A model generated the notes under the pieces. The model ran no database searches and was not told where the DNA came from. It saw nothing but the letters and a program-made list of their open reading frames with translations. The position numbers and the translations under genes were made by a program. From Palaemon carinicauda (taxonomy: Eukaryota > Arthropoda > Malacostraca > Decapoda > Palaemonidae), in the NCBI RefSeq assembly GCF_036898095.1, contig NC_090739.1, positions 103,077,519 through 103,141,518 on the forward strand: DNA of 64,000 bases, written 5' to 3'. This document shows positions 1 to 13,019 of this stretch, piece by piece; position 1 is the stretch's first letter, and every line of letters begins with the position of its first letter.

Positions 1-939
1 CTCGTAATAAAAAGAAAAGTTTTCAGTTTCTTAAGATAATTTAGTGAATGTGAGTGAGATTGTTTATAAGGAAGATACAAGTGAAAAGAAACATTTAGTG
101 AATACCTGTGATATTCCTTTCAACGTTGTGTTTTGAAGTTGTATTTCAAAGTTTACTACTATTAAAGTGATATTTACCAATTTAGTAGGTAATGTTGTGG
201 TTGAAATTTTCAATTGTAATAGAAATGTAGATTGTATATTTCAAACCTATCTAAGGTGGTTTTATTGGTAGAATTGTTTTGCAAATCTAAAATATAACTT
301 TTTATAGATAGGATGTGAATTGAAAATGGTTACTAAGCAGATAAAACCTTAAAGCCAGTTGCTTTTTATAAACAAAATACTGTATTCTCATTTACGATTT
401 TATTGAATAGAAGAAATAATTAAAACTTACATGATATGCTTGTATCACTCATAAATGTACGTTACTTATTCTGTAATGATTTCAGATATATATTTTTAAA
501 TAGTCACTACTCAATAATGTCAACTGTTTAAGAAAATTTATATGGACGAAAATACTGTACTTGAAAATATAAAAGTTAAGGTCCTGAATGATATTTTATG
601 GCCAAAAAGTAACATGCCAGTAACTAAATGGTATAACTACATACATTAAATAAGTAAGGTAAATGGCCCAGCATTTGGATATCAGTGGTAGGTGTGGACA
701 TTATGAACTACTAAAGTCTTTATCCAAGGTTCATTATAGTCAGAATGCTGGAAAGGGTTCATTCCTGATATTTAAGTACAAAATATTTGACTAGGTAATT
801 AAAATCAACCTTCGTGCATAAAGGAAATGATACGTCTTAAGCGATCTTCAGGTTTGGTGAGAGGAGGTTATTTCTCAATATCCTCCATAAGAAATGTTAA
901 AATCCAGAAGTTTGTTCATTTTTCAGAATTCAGAAAGAA
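1..939. other. AT-rich non-coding DNA
   Basis: No ORF with recognisable protein content, no RNA gene and no repeat structure that I can support. The short open frames here have the composition of chance ORFs in AT-rich DNA. Confidence 0.6.
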
Positions 940-3180
940 ATTTAAGACGAGTCTTACATTTTCTTCTTTGCCTTCAACTTTTCCAATTTCTATATGGGGT
1001 TGCTGTTTCTATTTAGCCTCCCAGTGTTATATCTTCTTTGCCTTCAACTTTTCCCATTTATATGTGGTAGCTGTTTCTAGCCAGCTTTCTCCATATTCCT
1101 CTCTCCTGAACATCTTGTTCTCTTAGACCCTTTTCCTTCATATCATCCAATAGCTTATCTTTCCAACTGAACTTTGGCCTTCCTATCCTCCTTCTGCCCT
1201 CCACCACCATGTTCATAACCCTTTTACATGTGTTCATCTCTCCTCATGACATGACCAAACCATTCCAGTTTTATTTCCTGAGATTTCTTTGAAACCTCCA
1301 ATACTTTGATTTGTCCCCCTGATTAATTAATTCCGGATCTTATCCTATTGTATGACACCACACATCCACCTCAGCATTCTGGTCTCGCACCATTCCAGTT
1401 TCTTTCTTGCTCTTTCTTTATTTGCCAAGTCTCCCCATAGAGCATTGCTGGTCTAACAACACTTCTATAAAATTTTCCTTTAACCTTTGCACTGATCCTG
1501 CTATCCCAAAGTATCCCTGGTGACTTTCTCCAAATCATCCATGCACAATGAATTCTATGTATGACTTCTGCATCAAGACAAGGTTTCCATTTTTTTCTCT
1601 TAACAGAACGAAGATATTTGTAGGAGCTAACCCTCTTTATGGCTTCTTGGCCCAATTTCACTGCTCCCTTATTTCTCTCCACCTGTCTACATATATTCCA
1701 TCTTTGTTCTGCTAATTTCTAAGCCTCTACTCTCAAGTTTTTCTCCCATCTTTTTAGCTTAAGTTGGACACCTCATGTTAGATCAGTCAGCACAATGTCA
1801 TGATCAAACAATGCACTCCAAGGCACATAAAGACTAAGGGCTTAGCCCTGGTGGAGACCAACTTTCACCTAGAACTTCTCTGTAGTTCCAACAGTGCTTC
1901 TTACTGGTGTGATTGGCCCTGCAGAAATATCTTTCATTATTCTGACATACTTTTCAGAAACACCTTTTTTTTCTCAAGCATCTCCACACTAGCTGCCTAG
2001 GTACCCTATCACGGTTTTTCCAAATCAATAATCACAAGATGTAGTCCTTTCTGTTTCTCACTATACTTCTCTACTGTCTGCCAAATGCAAATATTGCATC
2101 AACTGTGCTCTTTCCTGGCATAAAATCGAATTGTTCTCCACAAATTGTGGTTTCCATTCTTAGTCTTCCTTCTATAATCCTCATATATTTTCATTGCATG
2201 TGTGTAGTTTAATTCCTCTGTAGTTCCCTCACTTCTGGACATCACCCTTCGGGAGCATTTGGTCATTTATCTACATGTCTGGCATTCTTTCCTGGCTACA
2301 CATCTTGGTTAATAAATCCTACAGGATGTCTATGCCTTTCTCTCCTACTAAATACTTCCACACTTCAGCTGGTATTCCATTAGGTCTCACCACTTTTCCC
2401 TTCTTCATTTTATCCAGTGCCTTCTTATCCTCTTCTCTGCTTATATCCTGGACTATTCTTTCACGGGGTTTCCATGTCTTATTGTTTTGGGTTTTCATCA
2501 TTTAGTAACTTCAAAGTTCTCCTTCCATCTAGCTATTATGCTTTCCTCTTGATAAAACTTCTCCTTGATCTGTCTGATATGTTAGGTCATTTGATGATTT
2601 ATCTTCTTTTTTTTTTCGTGTATTCTTTTGACCTTCAGCTGTCTCGTAAGTCCTCGTAGAGCTTATCTATTGGAATTGCTTTTGCCTGTGCTACTGCCCT
2701 TTTAGCTAATTAGTTTGCAGTTTTCCAATCTGTCCCATTTTCTTCAGATTGATTCCTGTCATAGGCTGCTACTGCTTCGTTTTTTTTTTTTTTTTGCACA
2801 TTAAAGATTATATTTGTATATCTTCCCCAACTACTATATGTCACGTAGTCATCATTTATGAAAAAGGTGTTGCTAATTGCAATGTAAAATGCCAGTGCAA
2901 AGTCTGTTATCAATTCTCCTTTCTCGTTAATTTCTCCCATGTCATATCTTCATATTCTATTGATGTTTTCTCGGTTGCATCCGGTGTGTTCATTCAAGTC
3001 TCCTCCTACAACTAGCAGTTCTTCTATTTCTGTTGCTGTCATGACTTCATCCATATATCTCCAGAACTTATTTTTCTCCTTTTCACTGCACCCAATCTGT
3101 GGTGCATATGGTCCACCATATCTAGTCTTATATATTTGATTGATTCTCTGAACAACATTTGTTCAGTAGTCTTCTTCCAA
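940..3180 (-). pseudogene. Decayed RTE-like LINE (endonuclease and reverse transcriptase fragments)
   Basis: Read on the minus strand, fragments occur in the order expected of an RTE-type non-LTR retrotransposon. Near 3060-3150 there is an endonuclease-like stretch (YAPQIGCSEKEK, then FWRYMDEV), followed by GGDLNEHTG at about 2980-3030, the GDFN-type endonuclease motif. At 2710-2940 comes GEINEKGELITDF...ISNTFF...VTYSSWGR, the end of the endonuclease domain. At 2319-2501, ALDKMKKGKVVRPNGIPAEVW matches the start of the RT domain. At 1371-1682, KGKFYRSVVRPAMLYG matches the RT thumb region, and at 1130-1260 FGHVMRRDE and GRPKFSWKDKLLDDM match the usual C-terminal tail. The pieces lie in different frames, with stops and frameshifts between them, so it cannot be expressed. 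The 5' half of the endonuclease is absent. The RTE assignment comes from remembered motif patterns; a related clade is possible. Confidence 0.75.
961..1078. repeat. Tandem duplication at the LINE 3' end
   Basis: TCTTCTTTGCCTTCAACTTT begins near 961 and again near 1030, each followed by a similar stretch ending in GCTGTTTCT. The two copies are about 69 bp apart and lie just beyond the end of LINE coding homology, so this is probably a duplicated 3' untranslated segment. Confidence 0.6.
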
Positions 3181-5048
3181 AAGAGCATAATTTGATTTTT
3201 AGACTCAACTTGTTAGTGATATTGATACTAAGGTCAATGGTAGACAGGATTTGCGTGCCTGTTTAGGTCAAATGAGGCATCTGTAGGTATAGTTTACTAA
3301 GCAGAATATTTTCAGAGTCGACCTCAAACTTAAAAGAATGATCTTGCCTATCTATTTCACTTTTGAAAATGAACAAACTTTTATGCTTCATCATTAGCTA
3401 TACAGAATATTCAGAAACATTGCCCCTTGCTAAAATCCATAATTGGCCAATTTGAGATACCTCCTTTCCGATATGAGTGAAGATGATTCTAATTAGCTAT
3501 TCAAATATCTAGTACTTTACATCATGAATGACTTTTTAACAGTTTTCTGACTAATTAATCTGGAATGTTACTGAAATATTCAGTAATGGCCATATTACTG
3601 TTATCAAAATGTTGGGTCGTGTACGTTCCTTTATTACTGCATGTTATCAAATCCTTAGCTCCTACCTAGAAAAAAAAAATTCGTCTATACCAGTTATACT
3701 TCTGCAATAGACTATATTAAGTATCAACTATTTAGAGTTAAATATTTAAAAAGACTATCAATTCGTTATTTCTGAATGTCATTTTCATTTATACTGTGTA
3801 ATGTGATAGATCAGTTTGTAATAATTCCCTTTTTTTCGGAGCTATACTGCTACCTTTCTTGTATAACATCTAACAAACCTTTTAAGTGACAATATTTTAG
3901 TATACTTTACAGAGGTATGAAACTTCATTAAACTGTTCAAAATATTTTTGCTATACACGAAGAGTATTGAAAAATATAATTACCATACTTCAATAAACTG
4001 TTCAAAATAATTTTGCTATACACAAAAAATATTGTAAAATATAATTACCATACTCAAACAACTTTGTAACATCATAAGGAGTTCCAAAATAAAATGCATA
4101 GAAGTATTACACTTTTTAATTTTGTATCCCCTGGTACACAAGAAAGAAAACGGAATGACAAAAGAAAAAAAAAATGCAATTACTGTCGGGTTTAGTCTCG
4201 CTATAGTAAACTTCATATGACAGTGTTTTCTCCCTAAACGGCCCCCTTCCCCTTCTAGTAGGCCTACCAGTAAATGCCTTATTCCCCACAAAAAGTGGGC
4301 CAAAAGCCTCATGAAATACTCCTTTCCTAACTAGCCACTGTTCATTTAGACTTGTTTCCCCATCTGCAGAGTTCAATACCCCCTACTGGGTGATGAGAGC
4401 AGCGGTACCTATGTCTTATGATATATTTAAAAGTCAAGAATGCCGAACTGTCTCATATTTCATTTTGGACCAAAGTCCACTTCTTAATCCTGCTGTCTGA
4501 TATGTAGATTTTATCTTGACTAAAGTCATGATAATAATGGTCTTATTTCCATTAATATTCCTCAAAAGCCTCCGAATCTTGTAGCTATTAGATTTAAATA
4601 AGTAATTAAAGCTTTCCATTAATACAATATGGCTGGAGAAGAACTTAGAAATTCCTTAAAAACTTTCATTGTAGAAGATTGAATGTCAAAAATAAAACAG
4701 GTTTCAGTTTAGTTTTATAATGAAAATATAAGAACTATGAAGTCAATGACATATAAATGTATCAAATTTATGAAATCCCATTTTCTGAACGCTTTAAACG
4801 CCCTGGATTCAAAGGAAACTTAACGTTTGTCATACATTAGGCTCATGATTGGATGAAGAAAGGCTCTTAGGCAAGTCACCCTTCAAACAATACTTCGCAG
4901 TTTATGACAAAACGTTCCGTTTTCTTTATTTCTGGACAATGTCCGATTTATTTTTTTTAAAGACTGTTGGAGCGTTTAAAGCTCAGCATTTTGAGGTTAC
5001 ATAATTCATGACTGTGTAAGTAAGCAGTAATTTCTCTAATAAAAACAT
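3181..5048. other. AT-rich non-coding DNA
   Basis: Apart from the short duplication at 3927-4055, nothing recognisable. There are no coding signatures on either strand. Confidence 0.55.
3927..4055. repeat. Two-copy tandem duplication, about 66-bp period
   Basis: AAACTGTTCAAAATA followed by TTTTGCTATACAC and AATATAATTACCATACT occurs twice back to back, with small substitutions. It looks like a local duplication without coding content. Confidence 0.75.
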
Positions 5049-5222
5049 AAAATTATTAATAAAAAAAAAGGAGGAAAAGGAAAGCCCACCAAGGCCATCC
5101 CCTTTCCCACCTAGTAACCAGAAACTTAGTGCAAAGTTTTCTTTTGAGGAAGCAATGTTACTAGGCCCTTGAATGCTTTCCTTTTCCTCAGTTTTTTCTT
5201 TAATATTTTATTAATAATTTTA
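5049..5222. repeat. Imperfect inverted repeat (MITE-like foldback)
   Basis: The left arm 5049-5085 (AAAATTATTAATAAAA ... GGAAAAGGAAAGC) is the imperfect reverse complement of the right arm 5175-5222 (GCTTTCCTTTTCC ... TTATTAATAATTTT), with about 90 bp between them. The size and structure fit a small foldback or MITE, but no target duplication was established. Confidence 0.5.
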
Positions 5223-5473
5223 CAAAATAATACCTGGATTGTAATTTAAAGACTTCAGGAATAGTTTAGAGCTCTCCTGATGTTAAACGGTAAAAGACTT
5301 GCGTCATTATTTACATCACTATAGGGCATATTCCAACGATTATAGTTACGTTAATTCTTCAATGAAACGTTATATTATACATTTTAAAAATATCATTAAT
5401 ATTTCTAGAATGGTAAACAAAGTAAAATCTAAAAGAAAAGAAAAGTAATTTTCAGGCCTTTTTGCAATTTCAG

Positions 5474-5730
5474 AACCATCCAACACTGCAGACACCTGAA
5501 GCTTATTCAAAAGCAGACAAGATTCACAAATGCCAAGGTGCCTCCCTGTCTCACCCCATTTAATGCACACGATTGAGTCAGGTAAAAGAGAAGAGACGTG
5601 CAAGGCTACTGCCCTGACCATCCTTGCTACTTCCCCCAGCAGACAGTCAGATCGGACTGAAGTACGCATTCACCTTACACGTGGACACCTGAACCACTTT
5701 AGCTGTGTAATAAAGTTCTCAAATGCTAAC
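5474..5730 (+). other. Possible 3' terminal exon with polyadenylation signal
   Basis: A pyrimidine-containing TTTTTGCAATTTCAG ends at 5473 and is followed by about 230 bp that is visibly more GC-rich than its surroundings. AATAAA occurs at 5709-5714 on the same strand. All three forward frames close within about 110 nt of the putative acceptor (for example TAA after SLSHPI), so it could only be the end of a coding sequence plus a 3' UTR. No homology is recognised, and the minus strand is also open for 99 codons. It could equally be a fragment of a repeat. Confidence 0.2.
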
Positions 5731-7799
5731 CCAAGAAAAAGCTGGAAAGCGAGTTTAAACTAAAACACATCTAACGACACTATTCTTTAAAACATAACCT
5801 TATGGAAATGGCTTTCGTTTAACATGCCAATAGAGTTAAGAAACATATGATCCAAACTGAATATTTATCTACAGTACTCTGACAAACAAGTTTATGTCTT
5901 ACACACCTATAGAATTAAATCAATTCAACCCCAGTAGATACTACCATAACCTTCAATATACTATCTTTAGCTTATATTCCCTTATTGCAGTAAACTATCC
6001 TCAGTATATAAGCCCATAATATATGATCATCTTATAATTATCTATATTACTCTCCCTACCTTAAAATATCTTCCCACTCTATTCTTTGCTCACAATTCCT
6101 TTACTATATTATCACTAGCACATATTCCCTGTTTAAAGTATATTCAGCCAATAATCATAGGAGATGATCCTATATAATTCATTACATATTTTCGCAGGTC
6201 CTGTGTAACTTCATATATCGCCACAAGTTACGGTCAATATAGTATATGGTCAAGCTATTTTTAGCAATTGAAATAACTTGACACTTTCTGGATTTTTGTC
6301 TTTAAAAGACTTTAGATTAACCTAACCTGTAATGAAGTTTAGAACGCCTTTTTAAAGTTACCAGAATGAGCAAAGACACAAGACAGATGGAGATCATGTT
6401 AGTGGAGTACGATATTCTCTATAGAAAATCGGAAGAAGATAAACAAATATTAAATAACCGATATCATTTTAAGCGTTGTTAGGAACACGAACGTCTCTGA
6501 GCTGCCAAATACCTTTCAATGTAAGCGGCTTGAACAAAAATACTAACGATGGCAAATATATTTTTAAATCATCAAATACTTAATTATCTATAGTATCCAT
6601 CAATTCATCAACTTGATAACATTTAAAATAATGATGAATTCATGACGTGTTTCAATTCAGAATAAAAAAAAAGCTAGAATAATTTTCTTGATAAAGAAAC
6701 ACAGGACCAGTAATAATAACTTCTATACAAGTTAATTAATATTAGGAGAATATATGCTTATGAGGAGTGAAGCATCAAACTCGAATCTCCCTTAACAAAA
6801 AGACAAATCATATTCTTCTATCATCTACTTATGGGTAATTTTATGTAGACAGAAATTTTCTCCTTTAGTTCAACAAATCACATAATACGTCCAAGCTTCA
6901 AATTCTAGAAAATAAGCTTGTCTATTAAAAAAATATCTTGACAGAAATTCAAGTTAAACACAAAGTTATGCCAGAATATCTATAATATTTGGGCATATAC
7001 TAAAACTTCAAGTTCTTTTTTAATCTAATAGGCTACATTAATAAGAATATAGGACGGGTTATTTCAAAATTCTGAAATACCTAATTTTCTTTATATGCTC
7101 TGCTTAATATATCTGACGATTGTACTCTTGGTAAATACTTTTTTGAAGAAACTCGAGTTTGAAGCTTGACAATGGGCTAAATTACTGAGTATTATACTTG
7201 CTAATTGGATAGAGGATATTTTTCCACTTTTCACATAGTTAAATAAAAATTGCTTAGAAACTACGCTAGGTAAATTACAATGCAAAACCCTCCATAATTC
7301 CACATGAAATTCTAACTCGTACTACTCTACAAAAAGCTGTAACTAAAATCCTTTCTGCTAAAAATAAAAACAGACTTTTTTTTCCATTTTTGGACAAACT
7401 CTACTGAAAAGAATTAGGCAAATGAATGACCTAACTTCTTCATAAGAATCTCAAACCAATCACTCAATATTAGCACAACAATCACTCATTCCTTACAATG
7501 GAATTCTTAACATTTTCATAGCACTGAGTCCCAATAATGAATATTTGTAGATTTTCATCAAAATTAAATAAGACATTGATATCATGTATGAAAATTTTCT
7601 GGGTTTTAAATCCTATTGCTATACCGATATGCGATAAATGAGAATAAATGTTGCATAAAAAACACTTGATCTTCTTACCAATAGGAAAAAATCTATAGGA
7701 ACCCTGTGTTTGGAGATTTTTTTATAAGGCAGACTTTATTAGATTTAGGAATATAGATCAGCATTTGGGCTTGTGAGACTATTCAACACCCAAGCGCAA
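5731..7799. other. AT-rich non-coding DNA
   Basis: Nothing recognisable on either strand: only short open frames and A/T runs. Confidence 0.55.
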
Positions 7800-8020
7800 C
7801 CGGGGGATGCACTTTGAAGTAATAGTTATAAACAGCTTGGAGGGAAGACGGAAGAGTGAAGGTAGGGAAGGACATAAAGTTGAAGGCTATAAAGATAGTG
7901 CAGTTAGAGTAGGGCCTGAAGAAATGCTGCCAAGATCCTCAAGTGTAATGGCTATAGAGAATACTGTGAGGTGCACTGATGACACTAAAACTATTCTACT
8001 TTCTGAGAGATAAAGAAGAG
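7800..8020 (+). repeat. Possible diverged dispersed repeat
   Basis: A purine-rich, more GC-rich island (GGAGGGAAGACGGAAGAG, GTGAGGTGCACTGATGACAC) resembles a dispersed repeat that I associate with decapod genomes from memory. No complete copy is available for comparison, and the 68-codon open frame across it has no recognisable domain. Confidence 0.3.
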
Positions 8021-10302
8021 GAGAGGGTGAGATATGAGTTACCATATTTCATTGCGTCGTGGAATAAGAAAATATCCAATTTCCCATACTTTATTTTTTA
8101 TTAATTTTGTAACTCCATCATTTATTTTTAATCTAATCTTATAATCCTCAATTTAATACTAAAACTACTCTAGCTTCACTAAGCTCCTGTGATCTCTTAA
8201 TGGCAAGCAACTAAACAAAAGGGCATGAGCACAGAAATAATTACTTACAAGGTCAGTAGTGGGTACTTTGTTTTTGGCAAGTTTAAAACCTTATGGCATC
8301 GAAAGACATAACATTTAATATTGTACTGTAATATTTTAGAATTTACCCTCCTTCAATAAAGCAATTTGTCAATGTCTCATAACTATAAATGTTCTCAGTG
8401 TGAAGTACTTTAATAATTACAGCGATAATCAAAGTTGACACCAGTATCATACAGGAGAAGTTGATAAAAGTTATCTAATGAATGAAAAGAAAAACTGGCC
8501 AAAATGCCAGACAATTTAAAATACGAAAAAAAAATCGCTACATAAATATGTCGGGTATGAACCTGACCACGATTCAGTGTATAATCTAATAATCTTACAG
8601 TTTCAATACATTGGCAGGATATCTGACCATAAAGTAAGTTAAGGAATCTAGAAAATGAGTAATGCGGATTTTGAATAATTTGTAAGTAGGGCATTAACTA
8701 TATTTTAATTATTGAGAATTTTGCTAGTGTAAAAAAACTAGTAGTCTCTTACAATGTTATGAATTTTCCTCAAGGAATGATGCTGTTTAAAGACAGGACT
8801 CTGTTCTGCACATCGGTATTGCATTAACCATAAAAGCTACCCAGAACTCATGCATCTTTAAAACACATGTAATGAGGATATGCAAATGAAGCAATTTTAT
8901 GAAAATGGAACTTTCATACTTGATCAATGTAAGGAAATAGAAAAATCTTTGCCATAAATAGAAAAAAAAATCGCACTTAAAACACACAAACCTGACAAAA
9001 TTCTTTGTCATACCAAATCAGTCTTCCCACCCTTTAAACAATACAAACACACGCATACACACACCTGGACAGCCTTCCCGTCAATGATAACATATTCAAA
9101 AACTTATTACACAATTCATCTAAAAATGGTTAAAGTGTTATTTATCCCTCCTTTATGTCAAGGGCACAAATGACACGAGACAAGAAACAAAATGGAATTT
9201 ATGAACCGAGCTGTGCACCCTTTAAGAGAGCCCAGGTATCTCGCCATAATAAAAAGCTCTGAAAAGCAAGACTTGAAAATGACCCTCTTATCTAATTCCT
9301 TGAAACACTTACGTTAAGTACACTCATCATTAATATTTAATAAAGTAATTCAATTATACTCGAACTATAAGTTTTTATGAAAAATTTAGAGATAAAAATT
9401 ACCATCAATTACATATTAACTGAAAAAAAGAGCCTAAACATGTCTGAAGCACATTGAATCACAATCCATTTTCATTAGATAGACTTTCCACTACTTACAT
9501 CACACAGTTCAAATTTGATATTTTTGTCATTGACACAAGTGCAATTTTGCTAGAGATGAAAATTATAGTAAAAATACCTGTGCATTTGACATTATAAGCT
9601 TCTACAATGCAACCTTCTTAAAGATTCTGAAATATTTGATTCAAATAAGATAATTTATACCAAACTCTAAAATCTGATAAACCATTACAAACTTAAAGAA
9701 TTTGAGGCTTTTAAGCAAGGTAACAATGGCATAACACAGCCATAACCTTTTATGACTTTAGCTGTCAGGATAAAACCTTCACTGACAATACAGTTGGATC
9801 AATAAGCAGACTAAAGTCCAACACGTTTGCCAGTACTGATTGTAGGCCTTTGACAAGTAAAATATATTTAAGTTAAGACATTAATATACAGCTCTTAAGA
9901 CACCAGTAAAAGAAGGAACAAGTTCTGTACATGGGAAATAAAATAACAGTCTAAAAGAACAAGTGATTAATCTAGTTAAGATCAGGATGTACCACATGGA
10001 CTCTTTAACCCTTTTTGTGGCGAGGAACAAATTGGCAAATGCTGATACTCGAAGAGGAGGGGGGCAACGGGAGACTCATCAGCCATATGAGGCGAGTCTT
10101 TGGTTTTTTTTTTTTAAACATTTCCAAATTTTGGGATAAGGGAAGGATCAAGGATGGGGGATGAGAGATCTGAAATTGCAGGTGAGCATCGCGTTAAAAT
10201 AAAAGAGAACTTCATAATTCAGCCTTATTTGAAAATGTGGATAAAATATTCTCTTACCTTTAACAATTATCATATCATTCTTCAAGGTTTATTCATGTAG
10301 CC

Positions 10303-10304
<2 letters not shown>
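8021..10304. other. AT-rich non-coding DNA
   Basis: No gene, RNA or organised repeat recognised. A short ACACACGCATACACACAC run lies near 9048-9064. Confidence 0.55.

Positions 10305-10360
<56 letters not shown>
10305..10360. repeat. (GA)28 microsatellite
   Basis: Uninterrupted GA dinucleotide repeat of about 56 bp, directly visible. Confidence 0.98.
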
Positions 10361-10363
<3 letters not shown>

Positions 10364-11274
10364 ACTTAATTACTTAAAATACCTGGAAATTACAAAGGCT
10401 TCCTTAGATTGGGAGTGCCCATTAAAATGCATCTAGTTTATATCCCATATATTTTGTACATATTCACAAATGCCCTTTTATCTACACAATATAATTCCAA
10501 ACTCTTCTCCCTCCCTTTAGTTAAACAGAAACACTTTACAAAAAGTCTTTCTTGACTCAAGAAATTAAAATGTTCTTCTATCTATACAATTCACTGCAGA
10601 AGTTTATCAATAATCAGCAGCTTGCTGAGGTAGCCTTCTAAAGCTCTTAATTAACGAAAGATACTTTCTAATATCAGTTAGCAGTCACACCATTTAGATT
10701 AATTTATTGTATGCCCTGGGTCAACAATAGCAACATAAATAAACAAAGCTTTAGGAATCGGTTTACAATAGCTTATTTCTTCTTTGTCTGCATCCCTTAT
10801 TTCTCTTTACTAAAACATTACGCACAATTTATCTAAAATACTTATTTACGTTAAATCCCCAATATCAACTTGAACCTATAGGCTTTAATATCATCAATAT
10901 TTACTCGGTGCTTTTTAATTAAAAAATGTCTAATGAGCTGGACTCTACTTCCTTTCACCAATATTTCTTGACATTCTTTATTTCTCTTATACTTACATAT
11001 TTCATCCTTCCACTAATCAATAAATCATAGCTTATTCTTTCATTCACCAACATTCGTTTACACTGTCAATCATCTATAGTTCATAATATATTCAGGACTG
11101 GATTTGATTTAGGAACTTTGGCTTTAAAACTCATCTCTGGGGACTGTTGGGCCATTTCGTGCTCAACTCCGACTGGGGGATACCCCCTGCAGTTGCACTG
11201 TAGTTAGAAATAAGAGAATGGACAGAAAATGGAAAAAGGGAAGCTGGAAAGGAGTTTAAGTAAAAGAATACAAA
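10361..11274. other. AT-rich non-coding DNA
   Basis: No supported feature. The minisatellite begins at the right edge of this interval. Confidence 0.5.
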
Positions 11275-12145
11275 GCGAGTGTAGGTTGGGCCGGAAGGAA
11301 CGTGCAAGTGCAGCTAGGGGACAGAAGGACTGGACAAGTGCAGGTAGGTTTAGAAGGAATGGGCAAGTGCAAGTAGGTTGAGAAGGAAGGTGCAAGTGCC
11401 GATAAGGTCAGAAGGAATGGGCAAGTATAGGTAGGATCAGAAAGAACTGGAAAATGTAAGTATGAGTAGGAGGAACTGGAAAGTGCAAGTAGGATCAGAA
11501 GAAACGTTCAAGCACAGGTAGGATTAGAAGAAACATGCAAGTGCAGGTAGAATCAGGGGGAACATGAAAGTGCAGGTATGCTCAGAAGGAATGAGCAATT
11601 GCAGGTAGAATCAGAAAGAACTGTTAAGTGCAAGTAAGATCAGAAGGAACAATAAAGTGCAAGTAGGATCAGAAGGAACAATAAAGTGCCAGTAGGATCA
11701 GAAGGAACAAGCATGTGCAGGTAGGGTCAGGAGGAACGTGCAAGTAAATGTAGGGTCAGAAGGAACAGGAAAGTGCCGGTAGGATCAGAAGGAATGTGTA
11801 AGTGCAGATCGGTCCAGAAGGAACGTGTAAGTGCTGGTAGGGTCAGGAGGAACGTGAAAGTGCAGGTATAGTCAGAAGGAATGGGGAAATTCAGGTAGGA
11901 TCAGGAAGAACTGGGAGGTGCAAGTAAGATCAGAAGGAATAGGAGAGTGCTGGTAGGATGAGAAGGAATGTGCAAGTGCAGGTAGGGTCAGAAGGAACAG
12001 GAAAGTGCCAGCAGGATCGGAAGGAACGGGCAAATGCATATAAGGTCTGAAGGATTTTGTAAGTGCATATAGGGTTAGAAGGAACGTGCTAGTGCATGTT
12101 GGGTCAGAAGGAGCATGCAAGTGCATTTAGGGTCAAAACGAATGT
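11275..12145. repeat. 29-bp minisatellite array, about 30 diverged units
   Basis: Units of the form GTAGGgTCAGAAGGAACg plus TGcAAGTGCAG recur throughout, with the GTAGG anchor typically 29 bp apart (for example 11344 to 11373). Units differ by scattered substitutions and small indels, so the array is old. Because 29 is not a multiple of 3, the minus-strand open frames across it (PTCTCPFLLN-like peptides) are a by-product of low stop density and not coding repeats. Confidence 0.9.
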
Positions 12146-12279
12146 TTCATTATGATACTGTTCAATGCACGTCCATTGGCCTATATTTCATCACCCACCA
12201 TTTGATCTATTGAGTTTAATTATCTAGACTCTCCATTACTTCACTCACTTTATGTTCCTCAATTTCTCGATAAAGAAAC

Positions 12280-12281
<2 letters not shown>

Positions 12282-12332
<51 letters not shown>
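12282..12332. repeat. (GA)n microsatellite
   Basis: About 25 uninterrupted GA units between unrelated flanks. Confidence 0.98.
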
Positions 12333-12335
<3 letters not shown>

Positions 12336-12364
12336 CCATCTATTGCAAGGTAATACAAAATGTC

Positions 12365-12605
12365 AAAGGGAGGATAGGTAATGGGATGAAATTGGACTAA
12401 TACTTAAGAATTATTCACACACGATAATGGAACAAAATATGCCTAATATTTAAGAATTGTTCACGCATGATAATAGGACGAAATTTGACTAATATTAAAG
12501 AATTGTTCACACAAGGTATTAGGACGAACTTTGACTAGTACTGAAAAAAAAATTTACACAAATGATATTGGGACGAATTTTTACTAATATTTAAGAATTA
12601 TTAAA
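12365..12605. repeat. 46-bp tandem repeats, five diverged units
   Basis: The core GACTAATATTTAAGAATT with GTTCACAC and a GGGACGAA-like segment recurs. The CTAAT anchor lies at about 12397, 12443, 12489, 12535 and 12584, a spacing of 46, 46, 46 and 49. No coding potential. Confidence 0.85.
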
Positions 12606-13019
12606 ACATTATTATTCTTTATCTTGAACAGATAAATCAAAAGAAGGGTTTTAATTTGTTTCCATCCTTATAAAGAACAGAATTGTAAAGGGGAATACAT
12701 TTTTAATAAAAGGAAAACAAAGGTTAATCATTGTACACGGGTTTCCCTTAGCAATATAAAAAAAATTCACAGAATATTATGTTTTTAATATTTTCTAATT
12801 CAAGACACAAAAGGGGAGGAAGCAAATTTCTCGTCAGTTTTATGATCGTTTGACAGATAGCTTAGGAAGCAAAACTTAGGGTGCTACATGTGAGCAACAT
12901 ACCTTGAATTCCATTGAAACAGAAGTTCTCTTTTCAATAACCCCCCTCAAAAGATAAAATCAAAATTATTAGAAATATGCATAAATCTTAAATCCACCAA
13001 TTACATAACTCTGGAGTCT

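Noticed and set aside
11872..12126. Minus-strand frame with PSDPTC-like repeats
   Set aside because: It crosses a 29-bp minisatellite whose period is not a multiple of three, so the peptide periodicity is not maintained; absence of stops is compositional.
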